DNA from: Cyanoderma ruficeps
Lineage: Eukaryota > Chordata > Aves > Passeriformes > Timaliidae
Length of the DNA: 64,000 nucleotides
Direction of reading: 5' to 3'
Assembly (NCBI GenBank): GCA_008694505.1
Contig: VZDJ01000052.1
Span: 3,303,245-3,367,244, forward strand
In this document: positions 27,001-39,708 of the stretch, in pieces
Layout: each line of letters begins with the position of its first letter
Numbering within the stretch: position 1 is the first letter of the stretch
Translations under genes and position numbers: made by a program
Notes under the pieces: generated by a model
Told to the model about the DNA's origin: nothing
The model's database searches: none
The model's input: the letters and a program-made list of their open reading frames with translations, nothing else

Positions 27001-30000
27001 TCTATGTAGCATAAAGGCAAAGATTAGCCAAGCATATTGTGTGCTGGGAACAAACAGCAGACCATGAGCTCCAGGTACACATGGAAAAACTACAAGGTAC
27101 TGAAGCAAGAGGACCAAGAGGCCTGGCATCAGGATGTCAGACTTTATGAAGCCTATTTTAAGTACAGGCAGACACAGACTGTTCATATTTTTTATGCAGG
27201 GATGTTTACAGTGAAAAATCAGCCTTTTTTCACCCCCTCCTCGCCTCTACCCCTCAAAGCTACCAAGATCACCGCTGTTCTATTTTTCATGAAGTTTTCT
27301 CCTATGCTATACTTGTGCTTGCACCTGAAATACACAATCCACTGCTGCTATCTGGGTCAGCCACACAGAGAAGGGGAATCCCATCATTGTCTCTCGTTGT
27401 TTTTGAAATGAATGAATTTGTACAGTCAGCTGTACAGGTTTGGATTCAAAGGCTGATATTTCTGTGACAAGCCCCTGCCACCCACGTGCCAAAGCACTAT
27501 GAGCCTTTCATCCCAGCCAGCACAGAGGCAGGGGGATGACATCCCCCAGGATATTTGAGAGCCCAGGGTGTTGCCTCATCATCACTGCTGCTGATGCCTT
27601 TGGACAGAGATGGAGCAGGGAGAGTATTTCTCATTTGTTGGTTTTACCCAAAGGGATACACTACTCACCATCAGATCTGCTTTGCAGGCTGAGAAACAAG
27701 CAAACACCACTAACTGAGAAAGCTGCAAAACCTACAGAACTGAAAAAAAAGCCTTTCCCTTCCTCTGCCTCAGCTCTGGGTGAAGCCTAAAGCAAGCAAA
27801 CAGCAGCTCTGTCTCAAGACCAAGAAATGGTGCTGTCAAAGTCTGTCTCTCTGATCTGTGCTGCTCTTCAGTCACGAAGAAACACCAATTAGGAGGAACA
27901 TTTCTGCCTCACACCACAAAGACAGTCAATACTGAAGGAACTAAATGGAAAAGAAATTTAGGAGTACATAGGAGCAGAGTTACAGAGCTGCTCTATGACC
28001 TGAAACCACAGCATGAACTAACTCTGGCCAAATGCCTCCGCCTGACTTAATACTGTGACTCAGGGCACAACTGTGAATCTTCCTCTGTTACATGTCAATG
28101 CATTAATTGAACAATTAGCTGTTGTGTGGAAAGGAGGAAAGTTCCAGACAATACCAAGATCTCAGAACCTTTGGCTCCTATCTCCATGAACTGCAAATGC
28201 ATTTTAAATCTACAGTTCTCAGCAAAGCTATGAAATCCTCAGTGTCGAATACCCTTTAAACACTGAAGGCACTGCTGCAAGTGCACACATTAAAAATTTG
28301 TCTAAAATTAAATGCTTATGCTGGACTAGTTTGGCAACATTAAATATTCTCAATTTTAAAGTGACTGCAACTCCTCTCTGTAAGTTAAGCTGTATCAAAA
28401 TAAAGCATGTTAATTCTTAAGAAATATACCTTAAGGTGGTATCTTGCAATGGAGTTAAAACCCAATTCTCAGTTGATAGTCAATGCCTCGTAGTTGCTAT
28501 TAAAACTTTCTAGCACTGTTATGGAGGCCCACTTCAATTAGCTGAGTCTCAGAGAGGGAAAGAAACAGGGTGATAAAGGCAGAGTTTCTTGAATCCTTCA
28601 GTCTCAACCCCATCTCCTCACCTCCCCATACTTTTGGGCATGCAACCAACTGCAGTCTGGGTAATCTCCTTCCAAATGCACATTTTCCACCTGCACAGAA
28701 ACTCCTTCCTGGCTCGGTCTGTGCAGATGCCTTGTGCTCAGCCCCATGAGGGCACCAGGCTGCAGGCATCCTGTCCCTGGGACACACATTCTGGGAAGAT
28801 GTTGTGGGATGCAGGCGGCATCAAGAACCACCATGGCCCGAGGCTACATTGGAAGAATGAGCTTGGATTGGGAGCCACACTTTGGCTCCTCGGCCCAGCC
28901 CCTTCCTGGCACAGGGCAGTTTAGTTGAAGAGTGCATCCCTGACACATGGACATTTGTAGACCCCTGACACACAGACAGAAAAACAAGAATTTACAATTT
29001 CTTGGAAAGAACCAACCGTGATTTTCTCTACTTCAAAACGTGGCAATTTCCCATTTGGGGCTTGATCCTTCACCGTGTATTATGTCAGTGGGACATGAAC
29101 CCAGCTCTGCACATGTCCATTTGCAGGCCAAGACCCAGAGTCACATGATCTTTATAATGCTGAGAAAAGTAATGCAATCTAAAACTTTTTAAGCTCAGGG
29201 ATTTATAGCTCCAGAACTGCAGGAAAGAGAAGGTATTTCTGCAAGATAATAAACTCCTTTTTTTCCCCCCATTTTAAAACATCTTCATGTATTCATGCCA
29301 AAATATCCAGAGATATTTTTGGTGTTAAGAAGGGCTGTGGAACAAAGTTGCTCTCCTTCACCAGCAGGAAAAAGATTACCTACCTTTTTCCTCATTACTC
29401 TGGACCACTATTATCAGCAAGACATTTTATTACAGCGAAAAAATAAGAAGACCTTGGTTTTATCCCCATTGTCCTATAACAGCACCCAGCAGACCTGATC
29501 AGCAAGTGATGAGTGCCCTTCCGGAGCAGGCAGCAAATGTAAATTTAGAGAGAAGAGCACTTGGCAAATATAACTACAGGGTCCATGCTCTCAGGATTAT
29601 CTGATTTTCCCTTGCTGCAGAAAAATCCACATGAAAATGAAACCCTAAATGTATTCTGCAGCTGCATGGCAGGGAGAGGTATGTGGCTGGCAGGGCATAG
29701 CTACCACCATCACACAGGTGTGATTCACTTGGATGTCAGGATGTGCAATCCCAGAGAAACTGCAGAATCAGGATCAACTGGTCTACCAAAATCCTGAGCC
29801 TGGAATCCTGACGGTTCCCTGTCCAATGCTGCTCTACCCTCTGAGCCAAGTTTTCTCCTCAGGTGTCCAGCCTGAGCCTCCCAAGCCACGACCTGGGGCT
29901 GTTTCTCCTCATTCTCCTACCCAGTGAGGAGCTCGGCTCCATCACCACGTCCTACCCCTGCAGGCAGCGGTGGGTGGCAATGAGATCCCTCCCCGAGCTC

Positions 30001-30424
30001 CTTGCCCGGCTGAACAAGCAATTTAATTTCTTTCCTTTCGTGTACTTTTCCCTCTCCCTCTTGCTCCAAACTGCCTTTGCCTAAAGCACTGTTCTTAAAT
30101 TAATTATCACGGAGCTTTATGCTGCAAAGGAGCAGCGTTTTGGGCCTCCACTGGGACTTGTGGCTTTTTCTTCCACAGCCCAGGAGTGCGAGGGCTCGGC
30201 CAGAGCCGTGACTCACACTCTTCTGAGACACTCCCACAAGTTTTACACACAGAATTCCTTCTCTCCTTGCAGCTCTGCCATTAAACGTTTGGATTTGCAG
30301 CTTCCTCCCTGCCATGCCTGCCCCCCAGGACAGCAGGTATGCAATACCCACACGCTGCTGGCATCGCCTCGTTAAGGTGACAGGCAATTAAAGGCAGGTT
30401 GAGGGACCCCGAGGGACTCGGTAC

Positions 30425-30639
30425 CTTCATAGGAGCCAGCTGGATGGGGGTGATGCATGAGGGATCCACCATGGGCTTGGGCCGGTTGGCCGTGTCCGCC
30501 AGCAGGCTGTGCCACTGCTGGGGCAGCCCCGTGAACTTCTGCTCCCGGTGGTCGAAGCCAGTGTGGACCCGGTGCTCGAAGTTGGAGGGCCCGGAAATTT
30601 CCAGCCTTTTCTTCTTTTTCCCGAACATGGTGGAGAGAT
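30425..30639 (-). CDS. PAK5: PAK5 first coding exon (start codon, CRIB, pseudosubstrate)
   Basis: The coding part is 30425-30628 (68 codons). Bases 30629-30639 are 5' UTR after a TTCTCCAG acceptor, so at least one upstream non-coding exon must exist. The ATG context is CACCATGT and the protein starts Met-Phe-Gly-Lys-Lys-Lys-Lys, the expected PAK5/PAK4 N-terminus with its basic patch. The CRIB motif for Cdc42/Rac binding is complete: I11, S12, P14, F17, H19, H22, G24. NRPKPMVDP at 48-56 matches the group II autoinhibitory pseudosubstrate, with R49 and P50 in place. The pattern [10 protein letters not shown] with [10 protein letters not shown] fits PAK5 better than PAK4 from known family sequences. 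The donor GTACCG is weak. Confidence 0.97.
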
Positions 30640-32168
30640 CTGGAGAAGTCAGAGGGAAACAGGAAAGAAAGAAAAGAAAAAAAAAAAAANGAGGCAAGCA
30701 CTTGTCTGACCTCCTTTCTGGGAGAAGATTTTAAGAAATTAACGCAGTCTCTTACTACATATGTTCATAACACATTATGAAACAAAGAAACTCCCAGGAA
30801 AGAAAGCCCCAGGGGCTACTTTGTACTCCCCTCCCTGCTCATGCTCTAAGTTGCACCCCACGGAAACTCCAGGCTTAGAGCAATGCCAGCAGCACTGAAT
30901 GGCTTTGCTCCGAGGACAGAACTCCCCCTGATACAAGGGGGAGCAAATGCAGGCACAGCTTTGCATCCTAAAGAAATACCCCAGGTCCTGGAGCACAGAC
31001 AACCCATCCCAGATGAGAGCCTGGCTCTGTTGTGGTCAGATCTAGGTCTCACATAGCAGCACTTAAAGGAGAATTACTCCTGTCCCATTTCAGTGATGAA
31101 AACAGAGAGCTCAGATCTAATTCTAACCTGGTCCAAGGGCCTTCACCTGCATTTGTGAAGGGTTTTGCTTAAAAAAAGCATCAGGTATCAGCTATTACAA
31201 ATACCATGACCTGACTTCTCCAGGAGAGAACTGATTTGCCCTGAGAGCCACGCACCCAAAGCACCTGGGTTTACACCCAGATGGGCAGAGGTCCCCAGCT
31301 CCTGGACAGCAGACTTGGGTGGGATTCATTACATCACAGACCTACTCCTTTTAAGGTCCAGGAAGGAGCATCAGCTCTTTTGGCTCCTGTGCAGGTGGTG
31401 TGGGGAAGAGAGAGGAGTCCTTCCAATCCTATACAAGCAAGGAGCTGGAGGCTGTTGGAGGAAATGTGACCTCCACAGCTTCTCCATCACTGGATCGATC
31501 CGGGTTGGCCTGGCTGCCTGGTAAAGCTAATTGTTACAGCTCTTGCCCTACACAAAGTGAAATGTTTTAGTCAATTTTTATGGTTATTTCCTGATAAGAC
31601 TGAGTTGATTTGCTTTCCTCCTGTCTGTTTTGGCCTTCCTGAGGAACGTGGAGAAGGCAGCAGGATGGTTTCAGAGCACACAAGGGAACACAGGCTAACA
31701 GATCAGATAACAGTGATAAATCAGCTTCTCCAGCTGGGGCAAGAGAAGTTTCGCTGGCAAGATGGAAGGAGGCATGAACTGCAGACTGAGAGGGATAAAG
31801 GTATTTGCTCCTGCTACTGGCATAAGAAATAGCCAATACACTTGCAACCTGTATTAACCCTTGGGGTTGGTGGGTCCCACCTTAAAACGAAGTGCAGCCT
31901 AACAGTTCAATTGAAGCAAGTTCAGAACTGACTTTCTGGAGGACTCCAGAAATCTGCTGAACAAGGCAAGGATAAATTCCTGGTCCAAGGGAAACAGACA
32001 GAGGTTCTGTTGCTTTTCAGTGACATACTGTCCTGTCCTGGAAAAGTTCTCTCTCTACTCTCTGCTGTGTCAGAATAGTCCTCCACCTTGCTCTCTGGAC
32101 CATTTCAAGCAGGGCTGGCTAAACACTTGAGCAGCATCTGTCTGACATAGCAGCAGGGTGAGGAGGCC
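30640..32168. other. DNA immediately upstream of the PAK5 start-codon exon
   Basis: The first 50 bases form the acceptor's polypyrimidine tract on the minus strand, with one ambiguous base (N) at 30690. The rest is presumably an intron in the PAK5 5' UTR. No exon, repeat or RNA gene could be identified. Short ORFs overlap on both strands and show no family resemblance. Confidence 0.6.
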
Positions 32169-32231
32169 GGCAGCTGCGTAAAACCTCTTCTGTCACAGAA
32201 GAGGTGACAGAAGAGATTTTATACAGCTGCC
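32169..32231. ncRNA. Near-perfect 28-bp-stem hairpin (candidate structured RNA or palindrome)
   Basis: The left arm 32169-32196 and right arm 32204-32231 are reverse complements except at two or three positions, around a 7-base loop AGAAGAG. The 12 pairs next to the loop (CTCTTCTGTCAC with GTGACAGAAGAG) are perfect. Then come one C/A mismatch, five A/T pairs, two non-matching bases (a G-T wobble in plus-strand RNA plus a C/A), and eight perfect pairs (GGCAGCTG with CAGCTGCC). A few more pairs continue outside (32164-32167 with 32233-32236, one a G-T wobble). The size suits a pre-miRNA, but the loop is small and no expression evidence exists. A DNA palindrome made by replication template switching would look the same. 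Confidence 0.4.
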
Positions 32232-32240
32232 AGCTTGTAA

Positions 32241-32258
32241 AGCACCTCTAAAGGTGCT
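32241..32258. other. Short hairpin next to the long hairpin
   Basis: AGCACCT, loop CTAA, AGGTGCT is a perfect 7-bp inverted repeat ten bases after the long hairpin. On its own it is within chance expectation. It is listed because the two structures are adjacent. Confidence 0.35.
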
Positions 32259-35200
32259 GCCCTGACTTTCATTCAGGAGGTGGAGAGGAGAAGCTCAGAG
32301 AAGAAAATACAGTTGTGTTACTGCTGCAGCTAAGAAAAGATGAGGTGATAAATCAGGTATTTATTCCACCCTCGTTGCCTTTTACTAGTTTATCTAAAGA
32401 TCAAGTCCATTATTTGAAAATTGATTGCTGGCTGCTTTCTAAGTCCCCCCCTGTGTATTTGTAGGTGATTGTCTCCTTTGTGCATATTTCTTTTAGACAG
32501 AGCAGACTTGCTCCTGCTGGCCTCTCTTCACAGGTCTCATCTTTCACACACTTCTCTCTCTGGCCTTCTACCCTACTCTGAACTTCCCAAAATCTCCTGC
32601 TCTTTCGACAGGCTCCCTCCAGCACTGTTAACTTAGGCATCTTTCTCACCTTCCTCTCCCCAAACCTCCTACAATCACTTTGATATGTGGCTTTTTTTCT
32701 TTTCCAGCATCATAATTGTTTTACTCTTCTTTGGTGCCCTTGGGTACCTTGTGGCACTCCCAGACACATCTTCAAAGCCATCACGGTTGGTGTCTGTTCA
32801 TAGATTATCCGTTTTCCAGGCTCAAACACAGCAGGCAGGTCAGGGAGTAGCTCCCAACCAGGGCTCATCCACAGGGCTCCACAAATCGCAGCCGGCTGCA
32901 GATCAATGGCCCTGCATTGATTTCATTCACCCCCAGGGATGGGAATCCATGAGACTATTGCAGTAACATTTTCAACCGTCAGCTCTAGACATGTATTTTT
33001 TCCTCTGATCAATGCCAGGGTTTCCCTCAGGACTCTCATCCCAATGCAGCTGCTGGATGCTTGAAGTCCTCCAGAGCTCCAAACAGCATCGGATGACTAA
33101 AAGCACATCAGCTGGCACAGTGCACACTGCTTTTTAAAATGAACAGCACATTCACCCAGCAAGATCCCAGCCAGCAGGTTACCTCCATTTCACTGCAAAG
33201 CCAGGCCAATCTCCTCTCAGCACGGTCCCTCCAAAGAGGGACAGCAGCCACAGCAGTCACAAGGAAGCTTCATTTCCCCTCATTTCTTCCAAAGAATGGA
33301 AATGATGCTGCCTGTTTTCCTCAGCTGTCTGAGGATAAGGGTTTGAGGCAGCCAAGTCTGTGAAACCTTATGCTCTGGGCTTGTAAGTGCCTTAATTCAG
33401 TCCCCACTGATGTGCTTGGCACTCATACCTCAAAAAAGGAGAGATTTTTTAATTTTTTCCCATAACTCTATTGATATGACGCAAAAAAATAAAAGCCTTT
33501 TTTAATCAGGTGTGGAAGCAGAAAACATCTCTAGTACGTGAATACATGTTCTCCAAGACATCTAAAGCCATTTTAGGAATAACCCAAGTGCTTTGAAAAG
33601 AAATGATGGAGCTTTCCAGGATGCTGGATATGCAGCAGAAAATTTATGAAATTTGTATAAAGAGCACAAAATGTATGAGATTCATTCAGGCACTTATTCA
33701 TTCACACAAAACAGCAATCCTCTCACAGTCATTAACAACTCCTAATTTCCTAATGGGATTACTTCAGAAAACATCCCACAGACGCAGGGCAGCCTTTATC
33801 GGAGGCACAGGGAGGTGGGAGGCTGCAGGGCAGCTCTGCAGAGCTGCCTCTGTGCCATCCCCACACCAGAGCACTCACCCGTAACTTAATCCTTCCCGAC
33901 AGCTTCCAGCGTAGCCCTGATTGTGCCAGGGCTCTCAGCAAATGCCACCTCTCTGCGCAGCTCCTCCTGTGCTCACCCCCACAGAAGGAGAGGAAATGAG
34001 AGGTATTGTACTTGTAATTTGTTGCTATTTCGGTGGGATGAGCACAGACAGGGTGTCTGCCCTCTCTTTGCATGCGCTTTTCCACGGGATGGTCTGGCTG
34101 ATTCCAACAGCACATGGCACAAGGTGACACTTGACACAAGGGAGCTGGGGGAGCCCGTGCTAGCAACAGCTACTATTGATGGCAGCAGGCCTGGCTTTGG
34201 GGGTAAAACAGGGCTCATCCCTGCAGTGTTTCAGTGGGGCATTTCTGCAGAAAAACTTCACTCACTCGTACGCTGACATGATGCAGCACGTTAATGCTGC
34301 GCTTGTGAACGTGAGGTCTGGAGGAGGCAGTCCTGTAGTGACAGCCAACAATGAATTCAGTGAGCAGAGCAGCACGACACCTAAAGCAAGTCTGCTCTAA
34401 AATGGGAGAGCCAAGAGCTGAGCCTGCTCAGCTCCAGGCTGCCACGCCAAGGGCTCCCCAACCCACAGCCCAACCATGGCACAAGAGGTGGAGGTAACAG
34501 AGTTTCTTAACCAAAGCCATGATGGAAAAAATATGGATGTGACACTAGAAAACGCAGTACTGGGAGGAAAACCAGGCTATTGCACCACCTCTTCTGAGTA
34601 ACCCACAGCAGTGCTGGTCCTGGGGAATGGGGAAGGAATAGCGACAGTGGGAGAAATGTGTGAGCTGTGCTCTGCAGATAGTTACCCAAACCCTCCTATA
34701 ATTGCAGTATTTGTCTTATTCTTTGTCTCTGCCCAGGAAAGGAGCAGTGCCAGCTCTGCTGGTGCCAGCCGAGGAGCTGTAACACAGCTCAACCCAGCTG
34801 CTGCAGGCACCAGGTAACGCTGAGGGTGCTATCAGGAGCAATCACTGCTTTTGCTCTTAATGCTGTTTACTGTAGTGCCTAACAAATCGAATTACATGCT
34901 AATCAGCACACCCTGCCTGCTAGATCTATGCCAGACTTGGCTCCTTTGCATTGCACTCCTTTCTATGCACAGAAATAATTCACTGAGCATCACAGTGCCA
35001 TGGGCTCCCAGGCTGGTCCAAATTTCAACCGTGTCCTTCACAGACAGATCAGACCCCCACAGAGGAAATCTCCTGAGATGATGGCCGTGTAAGGTGTGTG
35101 ATTTGGACCAGCAAAGAAATCCACTCTGTCAGCTACTGCACTCTCATTGTGCTGCCTCCCAGTCAGAGATGAAGGGGTTTTTCCAGCAGGAAGCATCAGT

Positions 35201-38200
35201 CCCACACTGGAACAAGAGAGTGGCAGTACTATTCTGGGTGCCAGGGGAGCCCATTTAGACTCTCCCACGGTGTTCTGTGCTCAGGACAGGATTTCCAACA
35301 ACAGCTTGCCCACAAAAAGTTAAAGCCCTGCCAGCTCACACCCCCTTACCTCACACTGAGGTCACAGGTTTGATCACTCTCAAAAGTTTGGGCCTATCCT
35401 GGAGTTTCCATGAGCTGTCCCTCTCCTCTGTGTGAGATCAGGGGACACTGAGACTGATTAACTGAAAAGCTGAAAGCCCAGATTCATGTTATTGCCCTCC
35501 AAAGAACAATTTTTTGTATTTACAGCAAGTTAGATCCAAGGCAGTAGGAATAAAACAAACAAAAAGGATTACTTTAATCCTAAGGTTAATGGTATTCTGT
35601 ATCTTTTATCATATCCTAAGAGTATTTCTGCCAACCTAAAAAGTAAGAGTGAACTCTGCTTAACTCTGCCCCATTTTCTGTGCCCAACAAAAAAGTCAGA
35701 GCCGATTTTTGTTCCCCCTCCAAACAGCTGCTCTTTTAAAAGACTACAAAAGTTGGAAAGACCTTTCATGTCTTGTAATCTTGAAAACTACCGGAGTCCC
35801 AAGCGCATCCCTTAAGCAGTGACAACAGCCCTTGCCATTCTGTATGTCCCCAGATAACCCTGAGCAAAGGTCTGTGAAATTCTGCCACTCATAAAAACAC
35901 ACAATAACCTTACAAAGTTAGTACCCAGAATAATGAAGTGAGATGGGAATTTTTACTTTAAAATGGAACTTTTAATGACTCTGTACTATAGCTATGTAAG
36001 CTCCATTCTTTTTTTATTGTGGTATTTCAGCAGCCAGACGAAGTGTCCCAGGAAATCGTGGGTGTTCACCATGACCCTGAGCCACCCTGGCAAGCCTGCA
36101 AGGGTTTCCTACACACACCTCACTGCTGGCTGGGCTGGGCTGAAAATAATCCCTCAGGAGGGGCTCTGCATTCACTGTCTGCCTCAGCCCAGCAACGTGT
36201 TTGCTTTTAAACAACCAGCAATTAGTTCATTTTCAATTAGGAAGTGCACACTGCATTAAGCCTGTGAGCCTGTATTTTCTGCAGGGATTGCCTGTGGTTC
36301 CTCAGCTGAGCAGGCAGCAGCAGAGCCCTTTTCCATTATGGATGAGCACGTTATTAGCATGTAAAAATTGCTTTCATGCATGTTGAGTATGATCTGGGAG
36401 CCCAAAGTGGGGGGCAGCAGCAAGGGCCGTGGAAAGGTCCTGTGAAAAGACACGTTTTCTCCCAAGTCAGCCACACAGCCAAAAAACCTGGTTACAGGCA
36501 GGAGGATTAATAAAATGCTTCACTTTTAACAAACCCGACAGAGACGTAGATGGCAAAACGGGGAGATGGGTGCGGGTCGCTTTCTTTTGATAATTTTTAC
36601 TTACTAATAATAGTTTTCTGTAACACAAGGACCTCAATTATTCCCCTCCAGAGCAACCCAAATGCAGTAATACATCATTAGCTTTGGCGGCTTCTGTTCC
36701 CCCGCTCTGATTAATTGTAACCTTCCCCGATATTTGATCGTAAATGAGAGAGTATGAATTGAGAAGCACAAATTAAATTAATGTGTCGAGGCAGCCTGCA
36801 GAGCCAGTGCTCCAGACAAATGTGAGCTGGGCTGAAACTCAATCTCCAGGAGAAAGCAAATGTCTGGGATGGACTGATGGCAGCACAAACTGCTGAGAGA
36901 TCCTCTGTGAGTGAGAGGTAAAAATGATGTTGGTTCTCCCTCAGCTCACACTGGTGCAAGTTCCTGCTCCTGAGGCAAGTGGAAGGACACCAACATGTAT
37001 CTGTGTATCTATACACCTAATATATATATAATACATTAACTGTATTTAATAAAACCATTAAAAATGAAGAAAATTGTTTGAGCTTTTTTTCTTTAATACA
37101 GGAATAGAAAAGCAACAGCTTTGTGTTTCCTTTCTGTTTAAGGATGGTTCTGAGCCTGTTGGTAGGGACCCTCTGTTGCTGGCTGCAATCAGAGCATGAG
37201 CTTCTTTTCCAAAAAAAAGAAGAATGCCCCTGACCGTGGGCTTACATTTTAAAGAAGAATTTATCTTTATTTTTAACTGAAAATACAGAGAGCACTACCC
37301 TATTTTTCCAGAAGACAAAACCAGAAGCTGTACCTGGAAAAGCAGAGTGAACTGAATGAGAAGACAATAAAGTTCATGGGAAGACTTTTGAAAACCACAC
37401 TGGTTTCAGGTCAGGCCTGACACACTACTGTGACAAAAGGAGAAATCCTGCTTGACTTCCCACATACAATATTCCTAAACACTTTCCTAACCCCCAGAGT
37501 ATCATTCTGGATGGATGGGATGGAGACAAATGGGAGACACCCAAGAAGAAGGGGACAGCTGCCTGCAGAGCACCTCAGATCAGAGGTAGGTGAGTCCTTT
37601 GGTCATGCCTTGTATTTATTTATTAAATCACTGCTGTTACCTAGAGGGAGATCTCATCACTTCCTTAGATGCCAGGTTTTTTGTTTTGCCATGGGGATGG
37701 ACAACATGCAGGTCAATACTAGGTTGGTTCACCTGTCTAATGAGGGACCCCATTTCCCATGATCCCTGCTCCTCCCTCTGCTCCTAATTATGATTTGAGC
37801 ATTTCAGTTTGGGAACAATAAAACAATACCTTGGAAAATGTTCTCACATACTCCACTAATGATGATTTTAAACACTGACCCTCTGGCAGCAACAAAAAAG
37901 ACCTACAAATCCTGAATAAACAAAGTCAGCCCACATTTGGAGTCTTTTACTATTCTGCTAAGCTCTTCTGCACACAATGCACTAATAGAAATTAATCACC
38001 TGTGACCACATAGTTTTTTCCAGACTATTCCTTCAGTTCAATGCAAGTATAGAAGTATCACTTTCAGTGCACGCCTGTGTGAGCTTTAGAATGAAAAGCT
38101 TGATGATCAGTAGGATTCAACTTGTTATCATGGATTTTCAAGGTGTCTGGTATTTTTTTGAGATGGGACAGACTTCTAAGTCTTTTAATCACTATTAAAA

Positions 38201-39708
38201 TCTATGCCTCAATCATGGAAAGGTACGTACTCATGGACTAGACCAACAAAAATGCCTCTTTCCCAAAGCCCCTCATTTACCCTGTGGCGTTCTGCTCATC
38301 TCAATCTCAGGTCAAATCAGCCAATTTCTCAGTGTTTCTATGTCACTGCACAATATAATAAAAGTACATTTAAACAATTACAAAGAGTCCAGGACTCGTC
38401 ATTGTCCACGATCCTTTTCAATCCCACAATACCTTGTTTATGGTTGAAAATGCCTTCATTTGTCACAGCACAGCAGTGCGTCTCTCGATAGCTGGCCCAC
38501 GAGACATACCCAACAGAAAGGCACAATGGAACAAAAGACAGGAAAAAATAATAACAAAAGCCAACGTATGCTTCCAGAGAAATAGTAAAAGCTGGTACAG
38601 AGTGGCCAAACTAGGATTGATGTACTCCAGGGAACAATACTCATTCTTCTTATTGAAAGCTACTCTTGTACGAGGACTCATTTCCACACACTGACTGACA
38701 TGTGCTTTCCTAATTTAGAAGTCTTGTGATTCCCGGTGGATTTTAATGCTCAGTAATTTTCAGCTGAGTAGCTTAAATGCATATATTGTAGGCAGTCACT
38801 CTCTATTATCTCATACACACGCACACATAAATAGCAACGTGGAGATGGAGGTTCGTGCAGGGAATTAGTCTGCAACAGCTCTGGGCAGATTAAAGAGGAA
38901 ACCCCCCCCTCAGCCCCCCGAACCCCTGGAGGTAACTCAAATAATTTCTATCCCTAGCAAGTGAAAAGATTCCAGATTTGCAGAAGCAAATAGTCCTCTG
39001 GGTGCTCAGCTTGAGATAATTAATGGTATTAACTTTGTAGGAAATGCTGGACATCCACAGGGAGAGGGGATTAAATAAGGCACCCATTAAATGAGACACC
39101 CTGAGTCTCAAGTTACTGCTGCGACTTCAGCTGTAAATTATTTTTTTCTGAGTTGATATTAGCACTATTTTAAGACAGTTCTATACTGTTCTATATTAAA
39201 GGATGCAGATACTCTATGTTTTCAATCAGGAAAAAAATACCCAGTAAAGGAAACACTATCAAGAATGAAAGGGATGATATATCAGTAGAGAAGATGAAGT
39301 GAGCAGAGAGATCAGACAAACCTGCAGGAAACATCAAAACATGGAGAGTGAAACTGTAATTCTGAGCATTAGAAAATAAAGGTTGGGGTAGCTGTAGGAT
39401 AAGAACTGCAAGGATATGAAATTCTGTATTTATCAAAAGACTTAGCAAAGTGCTTGAAAAACACTTATAAAATTGTTCTTATCAACTGGGCAGCAAGTTT
39501 CACCTTCTTTGCATTTTGGGCCACATCCACAGTGGGGTCTGCTGGGCAAAGCCTCAGCAAAAGAGAAGGAACTGGCACTGGCTTGTAGCACAACAAAGGG
39601 GACACTAAAACATCTTGGGTTTGCATGTAAAGCTTTAGTTTTAACTTTCTGAAACTGAGTTTCCTCCCCAACACTTGATGACAGCTGCCAAGCTGGCATT
39701 ACAAAGAG
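32259..39708. other. Non-coding stretch, PAK5 5' UTR intron or upstream DNA
   Basis: No exon or interspersed repeat was recognised here. It includes a homeobox-core-rich block at 36540-36790 and a short TA run near 37020-37035. The remaining ORFs are short, overlap in several frames and have no splice or family support. Confidence 0.5.
36540..36790. other. AT-rich block with clustered TAAT/ATTA cores
   Basis: The block includes TTGATAATTTTTACTTACTA, CTCAATTATTCCCC, CATCATTAGC, GATTAATTGTAACC, TTTGATCGTAAATG and AATTAAATTAATGTG, with a few CpGs between them. It is unique sequence and has the texture of a developmental enhancer or conserved non-coding element. Conservation is not tested. Confidence 0.25.

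Larger units (their letters stand above)
9382..30424 (-). other. PAK5: PAK5 intron between the first two coding exons (21 kb)
   Basis: This phase-0 intron runs from a GTACCG donor after Pro-Met-Lys to the TTCCCAG acceptor. It holds the 42-bp repeat (10527-10670), the 55-bp minisatellite (13291-14005), a CR1 copy (14836-14990), a 140-bp tandem duplication (16314-16593), a TAAA microsatellite (19933-19965) and two more CR1 fragments (21361-21410, 23873-24070). No exon was recognised in it. The segments 9382-10526, 10671-13290, 14991-16313, 16594-19932, 19966-21360, 21411-23872 and 24071-30424 show only short overlapping ORFs and unique sequence. Confidence 0.85.

Noticed and set aside
30281..30697. 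ORF extended on both sides of the PAK5 first coding exon
   Set aside because: The part upstream of the ATG is the polypyrimidine tract including the N, and the part after 30425 is intron.
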